Counted from the stretch's first letter, positions 1-6,746 are shown. The stretch: 9,101 nt of DNA from an uncultured Collinsella sp. (GCA_905197585.1 CAJJZO010000062.1:1-9101); one strand, 5' to 3'. A program made the numbers and translations. Notes: a model not told the origin generated them from the letters alone.

Positions 1-58
1 CCATCGCGCCGAGAGTACTGCGGGGTCAGCCCGTGGGAGGCCAGGGCGCCGCTGACCG
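1..58 (+). rRNA. rrf: 5S ribosomal RNA, 3' part (truncated by window edge)
   Basis: The first ~58 bases read as the 3' half of a bacterial 5S rRNA. GCCGAGAGTACTG followed by GGGGTCAGCCCGTGGGAGG and then CGCCGCTGACC lines up with the E. coli segment GCCGAUGGUAGUG, GGGGUCUCCCCAUGCGAGAG and the terminal stem strand. The 5' half lies outside the window. The exact 3' end is estimated, because the opposite strand of the closing stem is not visible. It is followed about 35 nt later by a strong terminator, as expected for the last gene of a 16S-23S-5S operon transcribed rightward into the window. Confidence 0.85.
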
Positions 59-91
59 GTGGACGGCACCGAGCCGTGCGCTTGAACTGAG

Positions 92-122
92 AAGGGGGAG
101 GCCTCGCGGCCACCCCCTTTTT
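92..122 (+). terminator. Intrinsic terminator of the rRNA operon
   Basis: AAGGGGGAGGCC (92-103) pairs with GGCCACCCCCTT (108-119), with one A-A mismatch and a 4-nt TCGC loop. The stem runs straight into a T tract at 118-122. This is a classic rho-independent terminator placed just after the 5S gene. Confidence 0.9.
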
Positions 123-143
123 GCGTTTATGGGGCGTAAATGA

Positions 144-183
144 CTCAATTACACCAGACGATCTTATCGTTTTTGGTATTGAG
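144..183. repeat. Interrupted stem-loop between 5S terminator and the minus-strand gene
   Basis: Three nested arms pair: CTCAAT (144-149) with ATTGAG (178-183), ACCA (153-156) with TGGT (174-177), and ACGAT (158-162) with ATCGT (166-170) around a CTT loop. It lies immediately 3' of the stop codon of the minus-strand gene (stop at 187-189). It may be that gene's 3' structure or a weak terminator, but no good T tract follows on the minus strand, so its role is uncertain. Confidence 0.4.
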
Positions 184-186
184 CCC

Positions 187-654
187 TTATTTAAAGAAGA
201 TAAATCTAATAACAAGGGCAACTGCTATGACCGCAATGATCAAAAGCAGGATTGTCAGTCGATGCTGCTTGCGTCGTTTACTTGTCGAAACGAAGATTGA
301 TTTTCCCTGTTTTGGCGTTTCGAGATAGCGAGCCGAATGCGTCAAGGTTTGCTTTGGTCGAGGACCTCTTTGTCGATGAGTGGCGGATGCTTTCATCGGC
401 TCATCACTAGCTGCGCTGTTTTTAGATAATGGTGCGTCTTTCAGATATACAGGGTCTCCCGAGGCGACGCCCATATGTTTACGTCCCGTTTGGGCATCCT
501 CGAGCGTTTGATATCGATTTCTCGTCACATACTCGGGCTCCGGATCATTAATGGGCTCTTGCGAGATGTGGGGGCGATGGAACCGCGGCGGCTGCGTGGA
601 AGTATCTTCCCCCTGCGTCGGCATAAACATTTTGTTCTGGTTTTGGTCGTCCAT
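187..654 (-). CDS. Hypothetical tail-anchored membrane protein, 155 aa
   Basis: I do not recognise this family. The protein has a long polar, probably disordered N-terminal part (about residues 1-124) rich in Gln, Pro, Arg, Ser and Thr. A basic patch, SKRRKQHR (125-132), is followed by one strongly hydrophobic segment (about 133-153) and ends in FFK. By the positive-inside rule the N-terminal part should be cytoplasmic and the C-terminus barely exposed outside, making it a tail-anchored single-pass protein. There is no signal peptide and no catalytic motif. The ATG at 654 is preceded on the minus strand by AAAGGG (659-664) with 4 nt spacing, which supports the start. It converges on the rRNA operon and diverges from hsp20. 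Base composition is less GC-rich than in the genes to the right. That it is a real gene is likely from the RBS, the ordered hydrophobic tail and the lack of a competing frame; its function is unknown. Confidence 0.7.
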   Translation of the reverse strand: MDDQNQNKMFMPTQGEDTSTQPPRFHRPHISQEPINDPEPEYVTRNRYQTLEDAQTGRKHMGVASGDPVYLKDAPLSKNSAASDEPMKASATHRQRGPRPKQTLTHSARYLETPKQGKSIFVSTSKRRKQHRLTILLLIIAVIAVALVIRFIFFK

Positions 655-693
655 GATGCCCTTTAGCTCGTTACCAACAACGTGTACGCGCTC

Positions 694-699
694 ATTGTA
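694..699 (-). promoter_or_regulatory. Candidate -10 box (TACAAT) for the tail-anchored protein gene
   Basis: Read on the minus strand, 699-694 is TACAAT, about 40 nt ahead of the start codon. The nearest -35-like hexamer is TTCACA (725-720), with a 20-nt spacer that is longer than ideal. The position is plausible but the evidence is weak. Confidence 0.3.
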
Positions 700-746
700 A
701 GCCCCTTGCTATTTGTAGCTGTGAACATACTTGTTATTTAAGCTCT

Positions 747-759
747 GGTTCAAAGAACC
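747..759. repeat. Short perfect inverted repeat GGTTC-AAA-GAACC
   Basis: Five-base arms (747-751 and 755-759) flank an AAA centre in the AT-rich spacer between the divergent 187-654 gene and hsp20. The size and position would fit an operator, but this cannot be shown from one sequence. Confidence 0.35.
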
Positions 760-776
760 TTAACCTTATTAAAACC

Positions 777-831
777 TGAGTCAAACACACTTAGATAAGC
801 TTATAGTACTAGACTCAAAAAACTTTATAGT
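777..831. promoter_or_regulatory. Putative regulatory region upstream of hsp20
   Basis: This AT-rich stretch holds several symmetric elements. TGAGTC (777-782) and its inverted copy GACTCA (812-817) flank a perfect 10-bp palindrome ATAAGCTTAT (795-804), and TTATAGT is directly repeated at 801-807 and 825-831. AT-rich possible -10 sequences follow at 837-842 and 860-865, but I could not pair any with a convincing -35. Neither a CIRCE (HrcA) nor a canonical HAIR (HspR) operator is present. Heat-shock control of the downstream gene is expected from its family but not demonstrated here. Confidence 0.35.
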
Positions 832-915
832 CGATGTATATATGAGCACTGGGTGGGCATATATAAGAGCGTCAAAAGAAGTCCCAGTCACCTAGAAGAT
901 GACTCGGCAGTCCTT

Positions 916-923
916 AAAAGGAG
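916..923 (+). promoter_or_regulatory. Ribosome binding site fixing the hsp20 start
   Basis: AAAAGGAG lies 8 nt before the ATG at 932. It falls inside the longer reading frame that begins at 899, and so argues that translation starts at 932. Confidence 0.8.
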
Positions 924-931
924 TGGTAAAC

Positions 932-1363
932 ATGGCAAGCATGGTTCCTTATCGTTCGGTTTTTGGCGTTCGTCCTTCTGCTAGCTCGCTGTTCGATCTG
1001 TTTGATGATATGACTGACCTTGCAAACAACTCGATTGCTTCCAAGGCGTTTCCCGTTGACGTTGAGGATAAGGGCGACGGCTATGAGGTCAAGGCTTATC
1101 TGACCGGCGTCGCCAAGGACGATATCGATGTCGAGCTTAACGAGGGTCGTCTGTCCATTAGCGTGAATGTCGAGGAAGACGAGGAGAACGAGGGCAAGAA
1201 CTTCCTGCAGAAGGAGTTCAGCTCGTACAGCGCGACGCGTGGCGTGTATCTAAAGGACGCTTCGAGCGAGGGCCTCTCGGCTAAGTACGCTGACGGCATC
1301 CTGACCGTTACGGTCCCCAAGATCGTCGAGAAGAAGAACGTTACGAAGATCTCCATCGACTAA
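932..1363 (+). CDS. Hsp20/alpha-crystallin family small heat-shock protein, 143 aa
   Basis: This is a predicted ATP-independent cytoplasmic holdase that binds unfolding proteins and keeps them soluble for refolding by DnaK/ClpB. The N-terminal MASMVPYRS resembles the MVPY opening of many bacterial Hsp20 proteins. The alpha-crystallin domain spans about residues 38-130: FPVDVEDKGDGYEVKAYLTGV, then an acidic loop (81-88, EEDEENEG), the QKEFSSYSATRGVYL strand, and the family signature A-D-G-I-L (120-124) in AKYADGILTVTVPK. The C-terminal tail carries the I-x-I anchor motif (Ile140-Ser-Ile142) used for oligomer assembly, unusually close to the C-terminus. The length is typical. The start at 932 is chosen over the ATG at 899 because AAAAGGAG precedes it and the conserved N-terminus begins there. 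It is a monocistronic unit with its own terminator. Regulation by heat stress is inferred from the family only. Confidence 0.93.
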   Translation: MASMVPYRSVFGVRPSASSLFDLFDDMTDLANNSIASKAFPVDVEDKGDGYEVKAYLTGVAKDDIDVELNEGRLSISVNVEEDEENEGKNFLQKEFSSYSATRGVYLKDASSEGLSAKYADGILTVTVPKIVEKKNVTKISID

Positions 1364-1396
1364 CATCGTTGGTGTTCTGCGCTATTAAAAGATAAC

Positions 1397-1433
1397 AAAA
1401 GGGGCTGGGAAGCGATTCCCGGCCCCTTTTGCT
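1397..1433. terminator. Bidirectional intrinsic terminator between hsp20 and the MBL-fold gene
   Basis: AAAAGGGGCTGGGAA (1397-1411) pairs over 15 positions (one T-G wobble) with TTCCCGGCCCCTTTT (1416-1430) around a GCGA loop. The A-run on one side and T-run on the other give a U tract in both directions. It therefore serves hsp20 (plus strand) and the convergent gene ending at 1446 (minus strand). Confidence 0.92.
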
Positions 1434-1445
1434 GTCTAGGACAGT

Positions 1446-2255
1446 CTATTGAATGGTTACTGGCCGATGCTGGCTTGCGGGGCGTATCGAGAGTTTTCGC
1501 GATCCTTGGAGAAGGGTTGCGGAGCTGCCGACCTCGTCATCCAGGGTTGCGGTCAGAGCTTTGGCATAGCTTTTGACGGTAAGGCTCGGACGATTGTTAT
1601 CTTGGCTGATATGCATGGCAATGAGCTGTTCGGTGCGTTCGGTAACAAGTTCGCGCGCGGCTTCGGCGGCTTGGCCATTGGAGAGGTGTCCCCTTGCAGA
1701 CAGGATGCGCTCCTGAAGAAAGCGGGGATATTCTCCCTCGCGCAGCATGGTCACATCGTGGTTGCTTTCGAGTGCGAGGACTCGACAATCTTCGAGGGTG
1801 TTCATGGCTTGGCTCGATAGCTCTCCGGTGTCGGTGGCAAAACCGATGGAATCATCGAGGGTGTCGAATCGATAGCCGACTGGATTGATGACATCGTGTG
1901 ACGTTGAGTAGGTTTGCACGTGGATGCCGGCAATGGATAGGGTATCACCGGGATCGAATTCCTCGACAGGCAGATGCGAAAGATTTTCTTTGCTCGAAAG
2001 AGTGCCCCTGCTGGCAAAGAGGGGGCCGTGCCAGTGCTTGCACCAGACATCGAGGCCCTTGATGTGATCGCTATGCTCATGAGTAATGAGAAGAGCCGAG
2101 ACGTTGTCTGCCGAGAGTCCCAGTTCTGCCATGCGCTTTAATGTCTCGCGGCGAGAAAGACCGTCGTCAATTATGATGAGCCCCCGGGGGCCTTCGATGA
2201 GCGCGCAGTTGCCTTTTGAGCCGCTGCCAAGGATATGAAGGTGCAGACGAGACAT
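1446..2255 (-). CDS. walJ: MBL-fold metallohydrolase, YycJ/WalJ family, 269 aa
   Basis: The protein is a metallo-beta-lactamase-fold hydrolase. The first beta strands, HILGSGSKGNCALIEGP with IIIDDG, match the YycJ/WalJ (VicX) subfamily opening. Metal ligands are visible in order: the THEHSDH motif (His59, His61, Asp63, His64), His120 in STSHD, Asp142 in ATDTG, His190 in GHLSN and His215 in MHIS, giving a complete di-metal site. YycJ proteins have been described as DNA exonucleases acting in mismatch repair in Bacillus and are cytoplasmic. In many Firmicutes the gene sits in the walRK operon, but no two-component genes are visible here, so only the family is supported, not a link to WalRK. The ATG at 2255 has only a weak upstream GGAA and the first residues already belong to the fold, so the start is plausible. 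It is divergent from tilS with 48 bp between them. The symbol is by family resemblance. Confidence 0.88.
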   Translation of the reverse strand: MSRLHLHILGSGSKGNCALIEGPRGLIIIDDGLSRRETLKRMAELGLSADNVSALLITHEHSDHIKGLDVWCKHWHGPLFASRGTLSSKENLSHLPVEEFDPGDTLSIAGIHVQTYSTSHDVINPVGYRFDTLDDSIGFATDTGELSSQAMNTLEDCRVLALESNHDVTMLREGEYPRFLQERILSARGHLSNGQAAEAARELVTERTEQLIAMHISQDNNRPSLTVKSYAKALTATLDDEVGSSATLLQGSRKLSIRPASQHRPVTIQ

Positions 2256-2269
2256 AAGATTCCAAAGGA

Positions 2270-2275
2270 TACAAT
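2270..2275 (+). promoter_or_regulatory. Candidate -10 box (TACAAT) upstream of tilS
   Basis: TACAAT lies 28 nt before the tilS ATG, which would give a leader of roughly 20 nt. No good -35 hexamer is seen at the expected distance, which falls inside the start of the divergent gene. The same hexamer recurs ahead of other genes in this window. Confidence 0.35.
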
Positions 2276-2289
2276 GGGTGCGGACGAAT

Positions 2290-2297
2290 AAAGGAGG
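2290..2297 (+). promoter_or_regulatory. Strong ribosome binding site of tilS
   Basis: AAAGGAGG is a nearly complete anti-16S match, 6 nt before the ATG at 2304. It sets the start of tilS and rules out the other-frame ATG at 2278. Confidence 0.85.
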
Positions 2298-2303
2298 AAG
2301 CGA

Positions 2304-3842
2304 ATGCCAACGGTATCACAGCATTACGGACACCATGCCGTGCCTGGGGCAGTCGATGAGACCCGGACGAGGCAGCAGGCAGCTCCTGTCGTGCTCATGG
2401 TATCAGGCGGCGCGGACTCGACGGCACTGCTTCTTATGGCGTGCACATCAAAGCTGGATATCCAAGACGGACGCGGTGTTGCCCCCATTGCTCGCGAGCG
2501 CCTGCATGTGCTGCATGTAAACCATCATCTGCGCGGCAAGGCGTCCGATGGCGACGAGGCCTTTGTGCGTGAGCTCTGCGCGAAATATGGTTTACCGCTG
2601 TGCGTGGAGCACGCTTATTTTGATGGGGAGTCGGGCAATATTGAGGCCGCGGCCCGCGAGGTGCGCTATGCCGCGGCGCGGAGGTATGTTCGCGAACTCT
2701 GCGCCCAGACGGGGGCACCGCGAACGGCGGCTCGTATCTGCACCGCGCACACGTCTTCGGATCGCGCGGAAACGTTTTTGATGAACGCGATTAAGGGTTC
2801 GGGGCCCGCTGGTCTATCGAGCATTCCTCGCCGGAGGAATATCGTGGTGCGTCCCTTGCTCGACCTAACTCATGGCGAGCTCGTGGGCTATCTACAGGTA
2901 CATGGTCAGCCGTGGCGTGAAGACGAGAGCAATGAGGATATCTCGTATCTGCGAAACTACGTGCGCCATCGGGTAATGCCAGTGGTGGCACAGCGTAATG
3001 CGAGCGTGTGCAAGACGATTGGCGCCGCCTGTGAGATCTTGGGTGACGAAGATGCGTTTCTATCCCAGCTGTCGGCACAGGCGTTTCGAAGCTGCCTGCG
3101 CAAGGAGGCGGCGGGCGCGCTAGTGCTCGATGCCAGACGCCTTGCTGCGGCCGAGGTGGTAATCGCGCGGCGCATCGTGCGACTGGCGATCAAACGCATC
3201 GATCCGGGCGCTCGTCCAGAGATGCGACATGTGGAGCGAGTCCTTTCCTGCGTTGCCGAAGGCACAGGCTCGGTCACGCTTCCGGCGGGAATTGACGCGC
3301 GCGTCGAGTTTGGCATGCTAGCGTTTAAGGCGCCGGCGGCTCGTGAGGGGCTGGTTGCGGACTGGATTACCATACCCGGTCGTTTGCCGTTGGGCGGGGG
3401 GCGCATGCTGGTCGCAGGGCCGATGGCCGTTGAGCCGGGATGCGATATCGTGCGCCGCGCCCGTGAGCTTGCGGCTGCCGGGGAAGTGACAGCTTTGGTA
3501 GACGCGGCTGCCCTGGGTTTTGCCGACAGCGATAGTGAGCGGATCCTGGCGGGCTCACGTGGCGAGATCCCTGCAGAGGCGCGATTGGCGCGCCTGTGGG
3601 TGGACGGTCCCGCACCGGGAGACGTGATGTGCCCGTTAGGAATGAGTGGCCGAAGCAAGAAGGTATCCGACTTGCTAGGCGAGGCTCGCATTCCCGTTTC
3701 CGAGCGCGCCGGCGTGCCCGTGGTGAGGACGGCGCCGGGAGGTGCTGTGGTGTGGGTCGCCGGAGTTCGCGCGGACGAACGTTTTAAATGCACGGCGGCG
3801 ACGCGTGTGGCTTATCTGCTTCGCGTGGTTGACGCGGATTAG
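2304..3842 (+). CDS. tilS: tRNA(Ile)-lysidine synthetase TilS, 512 aa
   Basis: TilS attaches lysine to C34 of the CAU-anticodon tRNA-Ile using ATP, which converts its codon from AUG to AUA and its charging from Met to Ile. The N-terminal PP-loop ATPase domain has SGGADST (34-40), HVNHHLRG (71-78), a third motif AHTSSDRAET (148-157), KGSGPAGLSSIP (164-175), RPLL (183-186) and DESNED..YLRNYVRH (207-222). The C-terminal tRNA-binding domain is recognised by DVMCPLGMSGRSKKVSDLL (440-458) and RAGVPVV (468-474). The length is at the upper end for the family. The third motif usually reads AHHxDDQAET; here His, the first Asp and Gln are replaced by Thr150, Ser152 and Arg154. The rest of the protein is intact, so this looks like lineage variation rather than decay. 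The frame has no internal stop. It is followed by hpt after 147 bp, in the tilS-hpt-ftsH order common in Gram-positive bacteria. Confidence 0.93.
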   Translation: MPTVSQHYGHHAVPGAVDETRTRQQAAPVVLMVSGGADSTALLLMACTSKLDIQDGRGVAPIARERLHVLHVNHHLRGKASDGDEAFVRELCAKYGLPLCVEHAYFDGESGNIEAAAREVRYAAARRYVRELCAQTGAPRTAARICTAHTSSDRAETFLMNAIKGSGPAGLSSIPRRRNIVVRPLLDLTHGELVGYLQVHGQPWREDESNEDISYLRNYVRHRVMPVVAQRNASVCKTIGAACEILGDEDAFLSQLSAQAFRSCLRKEAAGALVLDARRLAAAEVVIARRIVRLAIKRIDPGARPEMRHVERVLSCVAEGTGSVTLPAGIDARVEFGMLAFKAPAAREGLVADWITIPGRLPLGGGRMLVAGPMAVEPGCDIVRRARELAAAGEVTALVDAAALGFADSDSERILAGSRGEIPAEARLARLWVDGPAPGDVMCPLGMSGRSKKVSDLLGEARIPVSERAGVPVVRTAPGGAVVWVAGVRADERFKCTAATRVAYLLRVVDAD

Positions 3843-3903
3843 CCCCTCGCACCAGCTGTTCTGTGCGGCGTTGACGGTATTCCCGCGCTGATGGCGTACG
3901 GGC

Positions 3904-3933
3904 TGGAAAATATACCCCGTGCGCTGCTAAAAT
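3904..3933 (+). promoter_or_regulatory. Probable extended -10 promoter for hpt-ftsH
   Basis: TGCTAAAAT (3925-3933) is an extended -10 element (TGN plus TAAAAT). TGGAAA (3904-3909) lies 18 nt upstream as a 4-of-6 match to TTGACA. It sits in the 147-bp gap after tilS, about 57 nt before the hpt ATG, so hpt and ftsH can probably be transcribed independently of tilS. Confidence 0.5.
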
Positions 3934-3989
3934 GTGAAGTTCGCGTCCATACGGCGGTGTGTGGGCGATAAGCACAAGAAAGGGTTGTC

Positions 3990-4538
3990 ATGGCTTCTCA
4001 ACATCCGGATATCGAGAAGGTTCTGTTTACGCAGGAGGATATCGACGGTATCGTCTCTCGCCTAGGTGAGCAGATTACTCGCGACTACGCGGGTAAGGAT
4101 CTGGTGCTGATTGCGGTCCTGCGCGGCGCCGTGGTCTTTATGGGCGACCTGATGCGCAAGATCGAGCTGCCGACCAACATCGATTTCATGGCTGTTTCGA
4201 GCTATGGCGACGGTGTGAAGTCCTCGGGTATCGTGCGTATCATTAAGGACCTGGATATCGACATCCGCGGTCGCGACGTGCTGATCGTCGAGGACATTCT
4301 GGACTCGGGCCTGACGCTCAAGTATCTGATGAAGAACCTCGAGAGCCGCAAGCCCGCTTCTCTGGAGGTCGCCGCCTTCCTGTGGAAGGACGTTGAGGAC
4401 CGTACCTCGGCCATCACGCCCAAGTATGTTGGAACCCATTGCCCCGATGCCTTTGTGGTGGGCTACGGCCTCGATTATGCCGAGCGCTATCGTAACCTTC
4501 CGTATCTGGGCATTTTGAAACCGGAGGTTTATTCGTAA
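3990..4538 (+). CDS. hpt: Hypoxanthine (guanine) phosphoribosyltransferase, 182 aa
   Basis: This enzyme joins hypoxanthine or guanine to PRPP to make IMP or GMP in cytoplasmic purine salvage. The PRPP-binding signature is VLIVEDILDSGLTL (97-110), with the acidic pair Glu101-Asp102 and the predicted general base Asp105. Other family elements are the loop VLRGA (43-47), the flexible-loop SSYGDG (70-75), Lys133 in FLWKD for the purine 6-oxo group, and FVVGYGLDYAERYRNLPYLG (155-174), with Asp162 near the metal site. The length is typical. The ATG at 3990 follows AGAAAGGG (3977-3984) by 5 nt. The stop codon lies 1 nt before the ftsH ATG, so the two are co-transcribed and possibly translationally coupled. 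Guanine versus hypoxanthine preference cannot be read from the sequence. Confidence 0.95.
   Translation: MASQHPDIEKVLFTQEDIDGIVSRLGEQITRDYAGKDLVLIAVLRGAVVFMGDLMRKIELPTNIDFMAVSSYGDGVKSSGIVRIIKDLDIDIRGRDVLIVEDILDSGLTLKYLMKNLESRKPASLEVAAFLWKDVEDRTSAITPKYVGTHCPDAFVVGYGLDYAERYRNLPYLGILKPEVYS
4523..4527 (+). promoter_or_regulatory. ftsH ribosome binding site embedded in the end of hpt
   Basis: GGAGG lies within the last codons of hpt, 12 nt before the ftsH ATG, longer than the 5-8 nt seen at the other genes here. With the 1-nt gap between stop and start, ribosomes finishing hpt may help initiate ftsH. Confidence 0.55.
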
Positions 4539-4539
4539 G

Positions 4540-6678
4540 ATGCCCGACGACCGTAACGATAACAATTCCCAGACTCCCCGGGAGCCTAAGATCCCGGGGG
4601 TGCCCGGAGGCAAGAAGCCCACGCGTACGGGCTGGCTGTATTTTATTTTGGCTTGCGCGCTTCTGGGCTACGCCTTCTTTAACATGGGCTCTGGCTTTGC
4701 CAATTCCAGCAATACCGTAAAGCTCGCAACGAGCGAGATGGTCAACGCCATTAAGCAGGATCGCGTCGAAGATTTGACCTATACGGTTCAAGACGGAAGC
4801 GTGACGGGTCATTACTGGAAGACGAAGAAGGACAAGGGCGATACGAGCGAGCTCAAGGGCTTCTCCTCGACCTATGTCGGCTCCGATTCGCTTGCCGAGC
4901 TTATGGCGGAGCACCCCGATACCAAGTACATCGTCAACACCAATGACCCCGATTTTTGGGGCGACTTGGCGATGAGCGTGCTTCCGACGATTGCCCTGAT
5001 CGCCATCATGTTCTACTTTATGCGCCAGATGATGGGCGCCAACAACAGGAACATGCAGTTTGGCAAGACCAACGCCAAGACCAACGAGGCCACGCGCCCC
5101 AAGGTCAAGTTTGAAGACGTTGCCGGCGTGGACGAGGCAGTCGAGGAGCTCGAGGAGATTCGTGACTTTTTGAGCGATCCGGATCGCTATCGCAGGCTGG
5201 GCGCCAAGATCCCGCGCGGCGTGTTACTGGTGGGCCCTCCGGGCACCGGTAAAACGCTGCTGGCCAAGGCTGTTGCCGGCGAGGCGGGCGTGCCGTTCTT
5301 TAGCATCTCGGGTTCCGACTTTGTCGAGATGTTCGTAGGTGTCGGCGCCAGCCGTGTGCGTGACCTCTTTAAGGAGGCCAAGTCCCAGGCCCCGTCGATT
5401 ATCTTCATCGATGAGATCGATGCTGTGGGACGCCAGCGCGGAGCTGGCTTGGGCGGAGGTCACGACGAGCGCGAGCAGACGCTCAACCAGCTGCTGGTCG
5501 AGATGGACGGTTTTGAGGAGAGCGAGTCGGTCATCCTGATTGCTGCGACCAACCGTCCTGACATCTTGGATCCGGCATTGCTGCGTCCCGGTCGTTTTGA
5601 CCGTCAGGTCACGGTCGACCGTCCGGATGTGAAGGGCCGCGAGCAGATTTTGCGCGTGCATGCCGAGAACAAGCCGATGGACGAGGACGTGAAGTTTGAG
5701 AAGCTCGCCCAGATGACCGTTGGCTTCACCGGCGCCGATCTGGCAAATCTGCTCAACGAGTCTGCGCTGCTGGCTGCCCGCCGCCATCGTTCCGTGATCT
5801 CGATGGACGAGGTCGAGGAATCGATGGAGCGTGTGATTGCCGGACCGCAGCGCAAGGGTCGCGTGATGACCGAGGCCGAGCGCACCACGATTGCCTACCA
5901 CGAGAGCGGTCACGCCCTGGTGGGCCACATCCTGGAGCACTCCGATTCGGTCCACAAGATCTCGATTGTCAGCCGCGGTCAGGCCCTGGGCTACACGCTG
6001 CAGCTTCCGCAGGAGGACCACTTCCTCAAGACCAAGAACGAGATGCTCGACGAGCTTGCCGTGTTTTTGGGCGGTCGCGTTGCCGAGGAGCTCATGTGTG
6101 ACGACATCACGTCGGGCGCGAGCAACGACCTGGAGCGCGCGACCAAGATGGCGCGCGAGATGGTCACGCGCCTGGGCATGAGCGAGGAGCTTGGAACGCA
6201 GGTGTTTGGTGAGGCGCAGCATCAGGTATTCCTGGGCCGCGACTATGCCGATCATCAGGATTACTCCGAGGAGACGGCGCGCCGCATCGATATCGAGGTT
6301 CAGCGCATTATGCGTGAGGCCCATCGTCGTGCGGCCGAGATTTTGGATGCCCGTCGCGATCAGCTTGACCTGATGGCGAAGGTGCTGCTTGAGCGTGAGA
6401 CCGTCGAGGGTGACGCCGTAAACGCCCTGCTCGACAACAAGTGGGACGCCTACCTTGAGCGTGAGGGCGATATCCTGGCGGCCAAGGAGGAGCGCAATGC
6501 CAAGGCGGCCGGCATGCCGGCCAAGAAGCGTGCGCCTCGCATGAGCGAGGAGGAACTGGCGGCTGATGCTGCGGCCTTTGCACAGGCGGCCATGCAGGAA
6601 GATGCCGAAGCCGCATCCGATGATGCCGGCGATGACTGTGCCGCCAATGCCGGTGCCGACACCGACGCCGACAAATAG
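4540..6678 (+). CDS. ftsH: ATP-dependent zinc metalloprotease FtsH, 712 aa
   Basis: FtsH is a membrane-anchored hexameric AAA+ protease that extracts and degrades misassembled membrane proteins and short-lived regulators. A proline-rich cytoplasmic lead (1-30) precedes TM1 (about 31-50), an extracytoplasmic domain (about 51-142) and TM2 (about 143-163). The AAA+ module has [10 protein letters not shown] (191-200), Walker A GPPGTGKT (232-239), the pore loop FVEMFVGVG (261-269), Walker B IIFIDEID (287-294) and the second region of homology [20 protein letters not shown] (335-354). The M41 peptidase has the HExxH zinc site His454-Glu455-Ser-Gly-His458, with Asp530 in SGASND as third ligand. After about residue 655 a tail switches from basic (AKKRAPR) to Ala/Asp/Glu-rich and ends at Lys712; it lies beyond the conserved protease core. 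All catalytic residues are present. It is the last gene of tilS-hpt-ftsH and is closed by a terminator. Confidence 0.97.
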   Translation: MPDDRNDNNSQTPREPKIPGVPGGKKPTRTGWLYFILACALLGYAFFNMGSGFANSSNTVKLATSEMVNAIKQDRVEDLTYTVQDGSVTGHYWKTKKDKGDTSELKGFSSTYVGSDSLAELMAEHPDTKYIVNTNDPDFWGDLAMSVLPTIALIAIMFYFMRQMMGANNRNMQFGKTNAKTNEATRPKVKFEDVAGVDEAVEELEEIRDFLSDPDRYRRLGAKIPRGVLLVGPPGTGKTLLAKAVAGEAGVPFFSISGSDFVEMFVGVGASRVRDLFKEAKSQAPSIIFIDEIDAVGRQRGAGLGGGHDEREQTLNQLLVEMDGFEESESVILIAATNRPDILDPALLRPGRFDRQVTVDRPDVKGREQILRVHAENKPMDEDVKFEKLAQMTVGFTGADLANLLNESALLAARRHRSVISMDEVEESMERVIAGPQRKGRVMTEAERTTIAYHESGHALVGHILEHSDSVHKISIVSRGQALGYTLQLPQEDHFLKTKNEMLDELAVFLGGRVAEELMCDDITSGASNDLERATKMAREMVTRLGMSEELGTQVFGEAQHQVFLGRDYADHQDYSEETARRIDIEVQRIMREAHRRAAEILDARRDQLDLMAKVLLERETVEGDAVNALLDNKWDAYLEREGDILAAKEERNAKAAGMPAKKRAPRMSEEELAADAAAFAQAAMQEDAEAASDDAGDDCAANAGADTDADK

Positions 6679-6691
6679 CCTTTGTGGCGAA

Positions 6692-6728
6692 AGCCTCTGC
6701 GGGGAAACCTGCGGAGGCTATTTCTTTT
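6692..6728 (+). terminator. Intrinsic terminator after ftsH
   Basis: AGCCTCTGCGGG (6692-6703) pairs with CCTGCGGAGGCT (6708-6719) over 12 positions including two G-T wobbles, with a GAAA tetraloop. It is followed by the T-rich run TTTCTTTT (6721-6728). Confidence 0.9.
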
Positions 6729-6746
6729 GAGCGATATGGGGCCATC

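Noticed and set aside
59..91. Possible tRNA between 5S rRNA and the terminator
   Set aside because: Only about 33 nt are available and no cloverleaf or TTCAA-type arm is present.
777..817. Possible HAIR (HspR) operator upstream of hsp20
   Set aside because: The TGAGTC and GACTCA halves are 29 bp apart rather than the 7-bp spacing of HAIR, so the site is not called as such.
899..931. N-terminal extension of Hsp20 by 11 residues
   Set aside because: AAAAGGAG inside this stretch is correctly spaced for the ATG at 932 and the family-like MVPY N-terminus follows it.
2957..3793. 278-residue minus-strand open frame opposite tilS
   Set aside because: It has low-complexity Arg/Ser/Ala/Pro composition typical of antisense frames in GC-rich DNA, and tilS on the other strand is clearly real.
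4062..4914. Overlapping minus-strand frames opposite hpt and the ftsH start
   Set aside because: They are shadows of two strongly conserved genes; no plausible start context or protein features.
5899..5913. HESGH instead of the common HEAGH in FtsH
   Set aside because: The zinc motif is HExxH and the middle residues vary; both His, the Glu and the downstream Asp ligand are intact, so activity is not in doubt.
5224..6324. 366-residue minus-strand open frame opposite ftsH
   Set aside because: It is antisense to the conserved AAA+ and peptidase domains of FtsH, has no family features, and is explained by GC-rich codon structure of the sense gene.
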